Counted from the stretch's first letter, positions 19,258 to 28,125 are shown. The stretch is 34,148 bases of DNA from Prolixibacteraceae bacterium (GCA_016930365.1 JAFGGY010000112.1:1-34148), one strand, 5' to 3'. Made by a program: numbers and translations. The notes: generated by a model from the sequence alone, not told the origin.

Positions 19258-21687
19258 ATGAAGAATATACTAATAATTTGTGCCTTGATTGTTACTGTTT
19301 TCAGTTGTAAGAATGCAGTAGCTGCTTCCGATTTAAGATTATGGTACGATAAACCGGCCAATTATTTCGAAGAAACACTTGTTTTGGGAAATGGAAAACA
19401 TGGTGCTTCTGTTTTTGGAGGTGTTTATTCCGATAAAATTTTTCTAAACGATGCCACTTTATGGTCAGGCGAACCTGTTGATCCGCATATGAATCCTGAT
19501 GCACACGAAGTAATACCAGAAATCAGGGAGGCATTGTTCAGGGAAGATTATCGTAAAGCCGAACAATTAAATAGAAACGTTCAGGGTGAGTTTTCACAGT
19601 CGTATGCCCCTTTGGGTACTATGTATATAGAGTTTCCTAATCAAGGTAACTATCAAAATTACCACCGTGAACTCAATATTTCAGAAGCCACAGCAACAGT
19701 CAGCTACGATTTGGGCGACGTTCATTACACGCGTGAGTATTTTGTGTCGCATCCCGATCAGGTAATGGTTATAAAGCTTTCGAGTAGCAAGAAGGGAGCA
19801 CTTGATTTTAGTGTGAAGTTTGAAAGTTTGCTTAAATATTCAAGTTCTTCTGTTGAGGATATTTTGCAAATCAACGGTTATGCACCATACCATGTTACAC
19901 CAGATTATTGGAATGACAATGATCCTGTTCGTTTTGACGAAAACAGGGGGACACGCTTTTCAACTTACTTTAAAATTAATAATAAAGGGGGCAAGGTTGA
20001 TGTTTCCAATGGTGAATTGAAGGTCAGCAATGCCAACGAAGCCATCATATTCGTTTCCATGGCAACGAGCTTTAATGGTTTCGATAAAGATCCGGTAAAA
20101 GATGGTATGGACAACAAAGCCATTGCTGAACAGCAATTAATTAACGCATCTTCGAAAAGTTATAATAAGTTGATGGGTAGTCATTTAAGTGATTATCAAG
20201 CTTTTTTTAATCGACTAAGCCTTGATTTAACCGATAATAATATTCCCGATTTGCCTACCGACGAACGTTTGAAACGGTACTCCGAGGGTGCTGACGACAA
20301 GAACCTTGAAATGCTCTATTTTCAATTTGGCAGGTATTTGTTGATTTCAAGTTCTAGAACCGAAGGTGTGCCTGCCAACCTGCAAGGAATATGGAACCCA
20401 TACATTCGTCCTCCCTGGAGCAGTAATTATACCATGAATATTAATGTAGAAGAAAACTATTGGTTGGCAGAAAGTGCTAACCTGTCAGAAATGCACCGTC
20501 CGTTCCTCACATTTATTGGGAACCTTGCTCAAACAGGAAAGATAACTGCCAAAACATTTTATGGTGTAGATAAAGGTTGGGCAGCATGTCATAATTCAGA
20601 TATATGGGCTATGAGTAACCCGGTTGGCGATTATGGGAAGGGCGAACCTATGTGGGCATGTTGGAACATGAGTGGTACTTGGGTGGTAACCCACCTTTGG
20701 GATCATTTTTTATACACCGGCGATATAGATTTCCTAAAGAATTATGCTTACCCCTTAATGAAAGGTGCAGCAGCATTCTGCTTCGAATGGCTTGTAGAAG
20801 ACAAACAAGGATATCTGGTAACTGCACCATCAACTTCTCCCGAAAATACTTACATTACCCCCGATGGCTTCAGGGGGGCTACCTTATATGGGGCAACAGC
20901 CGATCTTGCTATGATTAGGGAGTGCTTTGATCAAACAATAAGGGCTTCCGAAATATTAAAAGTTGATGTTGCTTTGAGGGACAGCCTTAAAGAAGCTATC
21001 AAAAGATTGTACCCTTATCAAATTGGAGAAGAAGGAAACCTGCAGGAATGGTATTACGATTGGGAAGATGCTGACCCTTTACATAGGCATCAAACACACT
21101 TATACGGTTTGCATCCCGGTCGGCATATTTCACCCGAAAAAACACCGAAACTTGCCATGGCATGCCTAAAAACCCTTGAAATAAAAGGAGATGAGTCAAC
21201 CGGATGGTCAAAAGGCTGGCGCATTAACTTGTGGGCAAGATTGAAAAACGGAAACCAGGCTTACAAAATGTACCGGGAATTACTGACCTATGTAGAACCC
21301 GATGGTGCGCAAAGTGTGAATTATGGAGGAGGCGGGGGGACTTACCCCAATTTGTTCGATGCCCATCCGCCATTCCAAATTGACGGAAATTTTGGGGGAG
21401 CGGCAGGAGTAATTGAGATGTTGTTGCAATCTTCCGAAGACGAAATATTTCTTTTGCCCGCATTGCCCGATGCATGGCCATCGGGGACTGTTAAAGGCAT
21501 TTGTGCCAGAGGGGGTTTCGAAATTTCAATGAAGTGGTTAAACGGACAACTTTCTTCAGTTGAAGTTTTATCAGAATACGGTGGTAAATGTAAATTGAAC
21601 TATAATAAAAAAACCACCAATTTAAATACAACGAAAGGAAAGGTGTATAAGTTGGATGCAAATCTTAAGTTAAAAAAATTAAATTAA
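19258..21687 (+). CDS. GH95 alpha-L-fucosidase/alpha-L-galactosidase family lipoprotein
   Basis: LWYDKPANYFEETLVLGNGKHGASVFGGVYSDKIFLNDATLWSG, PANLQGIWNPYIRPPWSSNYTMNINVEENYW, TAPSTSPENTY, QIDGNFGGAAGVIEMLLQS are GH95 signatures. N-term VTVFSCKN lipobox-like. Confidence 0.92.
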   Translation: MKNILIICALIVTVFSCKNAVAASDLRLWYDKPANYFEETLVLGNGKHGASVFGGVYSDKIFLNDATLWSGEPVDPHMNPDAHEVIPEIREALFREDYRKAEQLNRNVQGEFSQSYAPLGTMYIEFPNQGNYQNYHRELNISEATATVSYDLGDVHYTREYFVSHPDQVMVIKLSSSKKGALDFSVKFESLLKYSSSSVEDILQINGYAPYHVTPDYWNDNDPVRFDENRGTRFSTYFKINNKGGKVDVSNGELKVSNANEAIIFVSMATSFNGFDKDPVKDGMDNKAIAEQQLINASSKSYNKLMGSHLSDYQAFFNRLSLDLTDNNIPDLPTDERLKRYSEGADDKNLEMLYFQFGRYLLISSSRTEGVPANLQGIWNPYIRPPWSSNYTMNINVEENYWLAESANLSEMHRPFLTFIGNLAQTGKITAKTFYGVDKGWAACHNSDIWAMSNPVGDYGKGEPMWACWNMSGTWVVTHLWDHFLYTGDIDFLKNYAYPLMKGAAAFCFEWLVEDKQGYLVTAPSTSPENTYITPDGFRGATLYGATADLAMIRECFDQTIRASEILKVDVALRDSLKEAIKRLYPYQIGEEGNLQEWYYDWEDADPLHRHQTHLYGLHPGRHISPEKTPKLAMACLKTLEIKGDESTGWSKGWRINLWARLKNGNQAYKMYRELLTYVEPDGAQSVNYGGGGGTYPNLFDAHPPFQIDGNFGGAAGVIEMLLQSSEDEIFLLPALPDAWPSGTVKGICARGGFEISMKWLNGQLSSVEVLSEYGGKCKLNYNKKTTNLNTTKGKVYKLDANLKLKKLN

Positions 21688-21698
21688 AAATAGAAAAC

Positions 21699-24308
21699 AT
21701 GAAAGTATTTATCTTGCTTACAATCAGTCTTTTTCTGTTTAGCTGCCAGCCAAAAGCGGTTAAAAGTTTCGAAGAAACAAAGGAAGGGCTTTTAATTAGC
21801 ACACTCGACGGAATACTTGCCATTTACCCGGTAGCAAACAACGCGGTAAGGGTGCAGTTTTACGAACAAGAATATGATGATTTTACTGAATTTGTTCTTG
21901 TTGAAGATTATAACGTGCCTGAATTCGATGTAACCGAAACAAAAAACATCATCCGTGTTACGCTTGATGGTCTTGTGGTTGAGGTGGATAGAGAAACTGC
22001 CGGACTAAGCTATTTCGATGCTTCCGGGAAGCTCATTTTGAGCGAGAAAGCCGGATCGCGTGTTTTGAAAGCCGATTCGGTAATGGGCGAACCTTGTTAC
22101 CTTGTTGAACAAGCTTTCAATTCGCCTGCCGATGAGGCCATATTCGGGCTTGGGCAGTTTCAGGACGGAAATTATGATTTGAAAGGCATAAGCCGCAGGT
22201 TAACCCAGGTGAATTCTCAAATTGTTATCCCTTTTATCTTTTCGAGTGAAGGATTTGGTTTGTTGTGGCACCAGTATGGACTGACTGATTTTAATCCTGC
22301 CGGTAATTTTATCGATCTGAAGAAAGAAGAGGGCTCAGATTCAGGTGAAAGCAAAATGGAAGAAGTAACAACTACTGCCGGAACGCAAAAAGTAGCCCAG
22401 AACCAAACACTCTATACCGGTAGCTTCAGTGTTCCTGATGATGGGGAGTATTCAATATTTCTCGATTTGGGCGATATGGGAAACCGTCATTATGTTGTAA
22501 TTGACGGCAAGCCTGTTATCGACCAACAAAACATGTGGCTCCCGCCAACTGCAGGCAAACTGGTTTCATTAGAAACAGGTGAGCATAGTGTGCAGCTTGT
22601 TTGTAAGTCGGATAATAACCCTACGCTGGCCTGGAGGAAAAAGGACAATACAACTACCTTTCGTTCGCCAAATGCCCAAAAACTCGATTATGTTGTGTTT
22701 GCAGGCGAGGCTGATGAGGTAATAACAACCTACCGTAATTTGACCGGAAATGCACCCATGCTCCCGAAATGGGCTTATGGTTTTTGGCAATGCCGCGAGC
22801 GATATACTTCGGCCAATCATTTGGTCGAAACGGTGAAAGAATTTCGCAAGCGTGATTTGCCAATGGATGTGATTGTTCAGGATTGGCAATATTGGGGCAG
22901 CAAAGGATGGGGCGTGCCTCAGTTTGATGAGGCAAATTATCCCGAGCCTTCAAAATTTATCAAGGAAATCCATGACATGAATGCTCATTTTTGTATTTCA
23001 ATTTGGTCAAACCCCGATAAAAATTCAGAATTAGGAAGAAAATATGTTGAAAACAACCGTTTTATTCCCGGAACAAAATGGTTAGATTATTTCAACCCAA
23101 AAACGCAACAAGAATATTGGAATACTCTAAAAGAAAATATGTTCGATTATGGTGTTGATGCATGGTGGATGGATGCTGTTGAACCCGAAAATGATGCATT
23201 AACTGGAGAAATGACCCACATTGGATTGGGAAATTTCTATCGTTTAATTTATCCTTTAATGGTTAGTAAATCGGTATATGAAGGACAGCGGGAAACCACT
23301 TCCGATAAAAGGGTGTGTATCCTTACCCGTTCGGCTTTTTCAGGCCAGCAGCGATATGGGGTTATTAACTGGTCGGGCGATGTAGGCGGAACCTGGGATG
23401 CTTACAAACGGCAGATTGTTGCCGGCTTAAATTTCACCATTACCGGTTTGCCGTATTGGACGACCGATATTGGTGGCTTTTTCCGCCCCGGATGGTCGCA
23501 ATATACCGATGAAAAGTATCACGAATTGCTTACCCGCTGGCACCAGTGGGGCGCTTTTAACCCAATTTTCCGGGTGCATGGTTACCAATCGGAAACTGAA
23601 CCCTGGAAGTATGGCGAGACAGTGGAAGATAACATGAGGAAAATGCTCAATCTTCGCTATCGTTTATTGCCTTATATTTATTCTGAAGCCTGGAAAGTAA
23701 GCAATGGTTCAACCATGATGCGCCCGTTGGTAATGGATTTCAGGGAAGACGAAAGTGCCGTTGGTCAGGCTTATGAGTATATGTTTGGAAATGCCTTTTT
23801 GGTGGCACCAATTACCGAACCGGGGGTAAAAAACTGGGATGTTTATTTGCCCGGAGCCCCGGCGTGGTATAATTTCTGGACCGGTGAACGTTACAACGGT
23901 GGACAAACCATTAAAACCGATGCGCCACTCGATATTATACCAGTGTATGTAAAGGCAGGTTCAATTGTGCCGATGGGTGAAATAGTTGAATTTTCGGACG
24001 AGAAACCGGCCGATGAACTCGAAATCCGCATTTATCGTGGTGAAGATGGTAACTTTACACTTTATGAAGATGAAAGTGATAACTACAATTACGAAGAAGG
24101 AATGTACGCCACAATCGACTTTGCCTGGGATGAAGAAAAGGAGACCTTGACCATAAGTGAACAAAATGGTGCTTACCCGGGAATGATTAAAGAGCGTAAA
24201 TTTAACATCGTTGTGGTTGGTGAAGGCTTTGGCGCAGGTGTAAATGAAGTTGAACATTATGCTAAAACGGTAGATTACAAAGGCGATGGGATGACCATTC
24301 AGTTATAA
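21699..24308 (+). CDS. GH31 alpha-xylosidase/alpha-glucosidase-type lipoprotein with PA14 insertion
   Basis: Lipobox LFSCQPK. LPKWAYGFWQCRERY, VIVQDWQYWG, DAWWMDAVEPE (nucleophile Asp), SGDVGGTWDAYKRQI, WTTDIGGFFRPG. Insert LYTGSFSVPDDGEYSIFLDLGDMGNRHYVVIDGKPVIDQQ...GEHSVQLV is PA14-like (about 22410-22700). Confidence 0.92.
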   Translation: MKVFILLTISLFLFSCQPKAVKSFEETKEGLLISTLDGILAIYPVANNAVRVQFYEQEYDDFTEFVLVEDYNVPEFDVTETKNIIRVTLDGLVVEVDRETAGLSYFDASGKLILSEKAGSRVLKADSVMGEPCYLVEQAFNSPADEAIFGLGQFQDGNYDLKGISRRLTQVNSQIVIPFIFSSEGFGLLWHQYGLTDFNPAGNFIDLKKEEGSDSGESKMEEVTTTAGTQKVAQNQTLYTGSFSVPDDGEYSIFLDLGDMGNRHYVVIDGKPVIDQQNMWLPPTAGKLVSLETGEHSVQLVCKSDNNPTLAWRKKDNTTTFRSPNAQKLDYVVFAGEADEVITTYRNLTGNAPMLPKWAYGFWQCRERYTSANHLVETVKEFRKRDLPMDVIVQDWQYWGSKGWGVPQFDEANYPEPSKFIKEIHDMNAHFCISIWSNPDKNSELGRKYVENNRFIPGTKWLDYFNPKTQQEYWNTLKENMFDYGVDAWWMDAVEPENDALTGEMTHIGLGNFYRLIYPLMVSKSVYEGQRETTSDKRVCILTRSAFSGQQRYGVINWSGDVGGTWDAYKRQIVAGLNFTITGLPYWTTDIGGFFRPGWSQYTDEKYHELLTRWHQWGAFNPIFRVHGYQSETEPWKYGETVEDNMRKMLNLRYRLLPYIYSEAWKVSNGSTMMRPLVMDFREDESAVGQAYEYMFGNAFLVAPITEPGVKNWDVYLPGAPAWYNFWTGERYNGGQTIKTDAPLDIIPVYVKAGSIVPMGEIVEFSDEKPADELEIRIYRGEDGNFTLYEDESDNYNYEEGMYATIDFAWDEEKETLTISEQNGAYPGMIKERKFNIVVVGEGFGAGVNEVEHYAKTVDYKGDGMTIQL

Positions 24309-24322
24309 ATCTTTAAAATGGA

Positions 24323-25423
24323 ATGAGTAAAAAGGATAAAGATATTGAAAACCAAAATTATATGGCTGATAAAGTAAATGAAAAGGGCTCAAATACAATG
24401 CGTCGTTCGGTATTAACGGGCATCGATAAAATTGAAATTATCGATGCACCGAAACCCGTAATTGTTAATGACAACGATGTGTTGATCCGTATGACGGTTG
24501 TTGGCATTTGTGGTTCCGACATCCACTATTATTCTACCGGGCGTATAGGGAGCCAGGTGGTTAAATACCCGTTTACGGTAGGGCACGAAGGTGCGGGCGT
24601 GGTTGAGGCTGTTGGCCCGGCAGTGAAGTCGGTGAAGCCGGGCGACCGTATTGCTGTTGAGCCATCAGTTGCTTGCGGGCATTGCAACCAGTGCCTTGCC
24701 GGGCGTCCGCACACTTGTGAGAACAACCTATTTCTGGGCTGCCCGGGTCAAATTGAAGGCAACCTGGCCGAATATATTGTGATGCCCGAAAGTCAGTGCA
24801 TTATACTAAAAGGAGATTTAAAACCAGAGCATGGGGCAACTTCTGAACCCCTTGCCATTGGTTGTTATGCGGTAAAGCAAGCAGCTTTGTCGGCTACCGA
24901 TTCAGTAGCCATTATTGGATTTGGTCCCATTGGCATGAGTGTATTACAAATGGCCAAAGCACAGGGAATAGCTAATATTGTTGTTTCGGAAAAAATTGAC
25001 GAAAGGGCAAAAATGGCTGAAAAAAACGGGGCAACAAAAGTTGTTAACCCATTGAATGATTCTGTGCCACAAAAAGTCGGGAACGGATTTGATGTAGTGT
25101 TTGAATGCTGCGGCCAACAGGAAGCGATGGATACGGCCGTTGATATTTTAAAACCCGGAGGCAAAATAATGGTCATAGGAATTCCTGAGTTTGACCGCTG
25201 GAGTTTTAGTGCTGACGTGGCACGCCGGAAAGAGCTTTCGCTTATTCACATCAGGCGGCAGAATGGTTGCACGCACCAAACCCTCGATATGATTGAAGAA
25301 GGGGTGGTTGACGGATCGGCAATGATAACCCATCGCTTTCAGTTTGGGCAAATTGCCGAAGCATTCGATATGGTAAAAAATTATCGCGATGGCGTGATGA
25401 AAGCAATGGTGCATTTTGGTTGA
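24323..25423 (+). CDS. Zinc-dependent medium-chain dehydrogenase, sorbitol/xylitol (polyol) dehydrogenase-like
   Basis: VVGICGSDIHYYSTGRIG, FTVGHEGAGVVEAVG, EPSVACGHCNQCLAGRPHTCEN (structural Zn), VAIIGFGPIGMSVLQMAKAQG (Rossmann). True start may be internal (MRRSVLTG); the first ~25 aa look non-homologous. Confidence 0.85.
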   Translation: MSKKDKDIENQNYMADKVNEKGSNTMRRSVLTGIDKIEIIDAPKPVIVNDNDVLIRMTVVGICGSDIHYYSTGRIGSQVVKYPFTVGHEGAGVVEAVGPAVKSVKPGDRIAVEPSVACGHCNQCLAGRPHTCENNLFLGCPGQIEGNLAEYIVMPESQCIILKGDLKPEHGATSEPLAIGCYAVKQAALSATDSVAIIGFGPIGMSVLQMAKAQGIANIVVSEKIDERAKMAEKNGATKVVNPLNDSVPQKVGNGFDVVFECCGQQEAMDTAVDILKPGGKIMVIGIPEFDRWSFSADVARRKELSLIHIRRQNGCTHQTLDMIEEGVVDGSAMITHRFQFGQIAEAFDMVKNYRDGVMKAMVHFG

Positions 25424-25435
25424 ATATAAGTTCTG

Positions 25436-25530
25436 GATTTCAGGTTTCAGGTTTACCCCGTGAAATAATATCGAAGATATTAACACAAAGTGTTATTTCA
25501 CAGGGGTAAAGGTTTCAGGTTTCAGATTCC
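25436..25530. repeat. Palindromic element (three-way-junction fold) flanked by TTTCAGGTTTCAG direct repeats
   Basis: Outer arms 25452-25466 (TTTACCCCGTGAAAT) and 25495-25510 (ATTTCACAGGGGTAAA) pair over 15 bp with one bulged A. Inner hairpins 25467-25481 (AATATC-GAA-GATATT) and 25482-25494 (AACAC-AAA-GTGTT). Flanks GATTTCAGGTTTCAGG and GGTTTCAGGTTTCAG. Confidence 0.75.
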
Positions 25531-25551
25531 AAGTTCCAGCAACCAGATAAT

Positions 25552-25606
25552 TAATGACTCAATGACTTAATAACAAATGACTAATAACTCAATGACTAAT
25601 AAAATG
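25552..25606. repeat. Short degenerate direct repeats (AATGACTCAATGACTTAATAACAAATGACTAATAACTCAATGACTAATAAAATG)
   Basis: Repeated AATGACTNA units directly upstream of, and overlapping, the predicted AKR start. Confidence 0.7.
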
Positions 25607-26593
25607 AAGAAAATAAACCCATCAGATGTGCCCTGTAAAAAGTTATCGAACGGGGCAGAAATACCCGTAGTAGGGCTTGGAACTTTTGGTTCAGATAATT
25701 ACTCGGCACAGGAAATTGCCGATGCCGTGGATTTTGCAATCAGGCATGGTTACCGGCATATCGATTGTGCTTCGGTTTACATGAATGAAAAAGAAATCGG
25801 GGAAACATTAGACAATCTTTTAACAGAGGGCGTGGTGAAGCGCGAAGATTTATGGATAACCTCGAAAGTTTGGAACGACATGCATGGCGAGGGAGAGGTG
25901 ATTGAATCGTGCAAAAAAACACTTGCCGATTTGCAGCTTGACTACCTCGATTTATACCTTGTGCACTGGCCATTTCCAAACTATCATGCACCGGGCTGCG
26001 ACGGCGATGCCCGTAACCCCGATTCTAAACCTTATATCCATGATGAGTACATGGTTGTATGGCGGCAAATGGAGCAATTGGTAGAGATGGGACTGGTGAA
26101 ATCAATCGGGACCTCGAATATGTCCATTTCAAAAATGGAATTGTTGTTACGCGATGCAAAAATTAAACCGGTGGTGAACGAAATGGAAATTCACCCACAT
26201 TTTCAGCAACCTGAATTGTTCGACTTTATGGTGTCGAATAATATTGTGCCCATCGGGTTTTCGCCAATTGGCTCACCCAAACGCCCCGAGCGCGACCGTT
26301 CAGCTACCGATACAGTCGATATTGAGGATCCGATAGTGGTTAAAATTGCCCAACGATTAAATGTACACCCCGCTGTTGTGTGTATAAAATGGGGTGCTCA
26401 ACGTGGCGAGATAGTCATCCCGTTCTCGGTAAAGCCCGAAAAAATTATCAGCAACCTGGAGGCAGTAACCGGTAATTGGTTAACCGAAGATGAGATGAGT
26501 GAAATGTCAGCCATCGATAAGCAATGTCGGTTGATTAAAGGCCAGGTATTCCTTTGGGAAGGGGCTCAAAGTTGGGAAGAATTGTGGGACTAA
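25577..26593 (+). CDS. Aldo/keto reductase, aldose (xylose) reductase-like
   Basis: Tetrad context HIDCASVYMNE (D,Y), WITSKVWN (K), YLVHWP (H); VVGLGTFGSDNYSAQEIADAVDFAIRHGYRHID, VKSIGTSNMS, VNEMEIHPHFQQPELF. Likely true start ATG 25604 (MKKINPSDVP), since MTNNSMTNK is encoded by repeat DNA. Confidence 0.88.
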   Translation: MTNNSMTNKMKKINPSDVPCKKLSNGAEIPVVGLGTFGSDNYSAQEIADAVDFAIRHGYRHIDCASVYMNEKEIGETLDNLLTEGVVKREDLWITSKVWNDMHGEGEVIESCKKTLADLQLDYLDLYLVHWPFPNYHAPGCDGDARNPDSKPYIHDEYMVVWRQMEQLVEMGLVKSIGTSNMSISKMELLLRDAKIKPVVNEMEIHPHFQQPELFDFMVSNNIVPIGFSPIGSPKRPERDRSATDTVDIEDPIVVKIAQRLNVHPAVVCIKWGAQRGEIVIPFSVKPEKIISNLEAVTGNWLTEDEMSEMSAIDKQCRLIKGQVFLWEGAQSWEELWD

Positions 26594-26600
26594 CCCTCGA

Positions 26601-26782
26601 TCAAAGCCTCCCCAACCCCTCCGAAGGAGGGGCTTAAGTATCTGCTATATTTGAGTATGGCGTTCTATCATTGTTGAGTACACAATAACGAATTATAAGC
26701 CCCAAGACGGGGGACATAATTATAATAAGTACAGGGCATAGCCCTGGTTGAAAAATTTTATTAAATAATTCCCAGCTGGGAA
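26601..26782. repeat. Cluster of REP-like hairpins in the intergenic region
   Basis: CCCCTCC-GAA-GGAGGGG (26616-26632), CAGGGC-ATA-GCCCTG (26732-26746), and the perfect 14-nt palindrome TTCCCAGCTGGGAA (26769-26782). Confidence 0.7.
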
Positions 26783-26797
26783 CAAAAACATAATATT

Positions 26798-27922
26798 ATG
26801 AGCAAAAACAACAACAACGAAGCTTCGAATAAGTCCCCTTTAGGAGATTTAGGGGTGATTGGTGGCAAAATGAAAGCCGCTTATTTACCCGGAAACAGTA
26901 CCGTGGAATTTAGGGAAGTAGACATCCCTGAGCCGAGCCCCGGGCAAGTATTAATAAAAACAAAATCATCTACTATTTGTGGTAGCGATATACGTGCTAT
27001 TTATCGCGAGCACCTTGGTAAAGGGCCCGAGGCGTATCAAAATAAAATTGCGGGACACGAGCCTTGCGGGCAAATTGTTAAGTGTGGCCCCGATATGAAG
27101 CGCTTCAAAGAAGGCGACAGGGTTGTTATATACCACATATCGGGCTGTGGCGTTTGCAACGATTGCCGCCGTGGGTATATGATTTCATGCTCAAGCCCGC
27201 ACCGTGCAGCTTATGGGTGGCAACGCGACGGGGGAATGGCACCTTACATACTGGCCGATGAGAAAGATTGTGTTTACCTGCCCGAGCCACTGACCTATAC
27301 CGATGGGGCACAGGTGGCATGTGGGTTTGGTACGGTTTACGAAGGTCTTGAAAAAATCAGCGTTTCAGGCAATGATGCTGTATTGGTAGTTGGTTTAGGT
27401 CCTGTCGGACTGGCCGCGTTGATGCTTGCAAAAGCAATGGGGGCGAACCACCTTGTGGGGGTCGATACGGTTCAGGAACGCTGCGATATAGCAAAAGAAC
27501 TTGGTCTTGCCGATGATGTTTTTGTGGCCGGTCCTGATACGCTTGAAAAAGTCAGGGCTACTACATACAAGGGCAAAGGGTTTGAAAAAACAGTTGATTG
27601 CTCGGGCAATACCCATGGGCGACAGTTGGCCATCAGGGCTACACGCCAGTGGGGCAAAATGGTAATGATTGGCGAAGGTGGTACCGTTGAATTTAACCCC
27701 AGCCCCGATATTATTCACGATCAGATTACCGTTTATGGTTCGTGGGTAACAAATATCTGGCGAATGGAAGAACTGGTTGAACGCCTGGTACGTTGGGGAA
27801 TACACCCCGAAGAGCTTGTTACGCATCGTTTTACACTCGATAAAGCAGACGAAGCCTATCGGCTTATGGATGCCGGCAAATGCGGAAAAGTAGCCGTGGT
27901 TTTTGATGAAGAAGTGAAGTAA
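26798..27922 (+). CDS. Zinc-dependent medium-chain alcohol/polyol dehydrogenase
   Basis: [97 protein letters not shown]. Likely true start ATG 26870; upstream in-frame residues include [12 protein letters not shown] from a repeat. Confidence 0.86.
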   Translation: MSKNNNNEASNKSPLGDLGVIGGKMKAAYLPGNSTVEFREVDIPEPSPGQVLIKTKSSTICGSDIRAIYREHLGKGPEAYQNKIAGHEPCGQIVKCGPDMKRFKEGDRVVIYHISGCGVCNDCRRGYMISCSSPHRAAYGWQRDGGMAPYILADEKDCVYLPEPLTYTDGAQVACGFGTVYEGLEKISVSGNDAVLVVGLGPVGLAALMLAKAMGANHLVGVDTVQERCDIAKELGLADDVFVAGPDTLEKVRATTYKGKGFEKTVDCSGNTHGRQLAIRATRQWGKMVMIGEGGTVEFNPSPDIIHDQITVYGSWVTNIWRMEELVERLVRWGIHPEELVTHRFTLDKADEAYRLMDAGKCGKVAVVFDEEVK

Positions 27923-28031
27923 TTTGGATATGTAGAATTTCATGTTATTAAAACTTTTTTCTTCAATGGCTTAATATAGAGCTCACATATCCAATTGGAT
28001 GTCAGTTTTATATATGCTTATTTCAGTAAAG

Positions 28032-28079
28032 AAAAATGGCAGGTTTGATTCTTTTTTAGAATCATTACCTGCCATTTTT
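28032..28079. terminator. Bidirectional intrinsic terminator between convergent genes
   Basis: AAAAATGGCAGGTTTGATTCT (28032-28052) - TTTTT loop - AGAATCATTACCTGCCATTTTT (28058-28079). Near-perfect 21-bp stem with A-tract and T-tract, between a + gene ending at 27922 and a - gene ending at 28126. Confidence 0.9.
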
Positions 28080-28125
28080 TTAGCATAGCTTTAAAAAAAC
28101 TATCTAACGATCTATCGTTATTATA

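Noticed and set aside
25436-25606. CRISPR-like array from repeated TTTCAGG and AATGACT units
   Set aside because: Units are very short, unevenly spaced, lack unique spacers, and there are no cas genes.
27395-27943. 182-aa antisense ORF opposite the second MDR
   Set aside because: Fully overlaps a well-supported dehydrogenase and its composition looks like mirrored codons.
28106-28121. TAACGATCTATCGTTA near-palindrome as an operator or integrase site
   Set aside because: Short and AT-rich, next to the terminator, and no regulator or integrase nearby; insufficient support.
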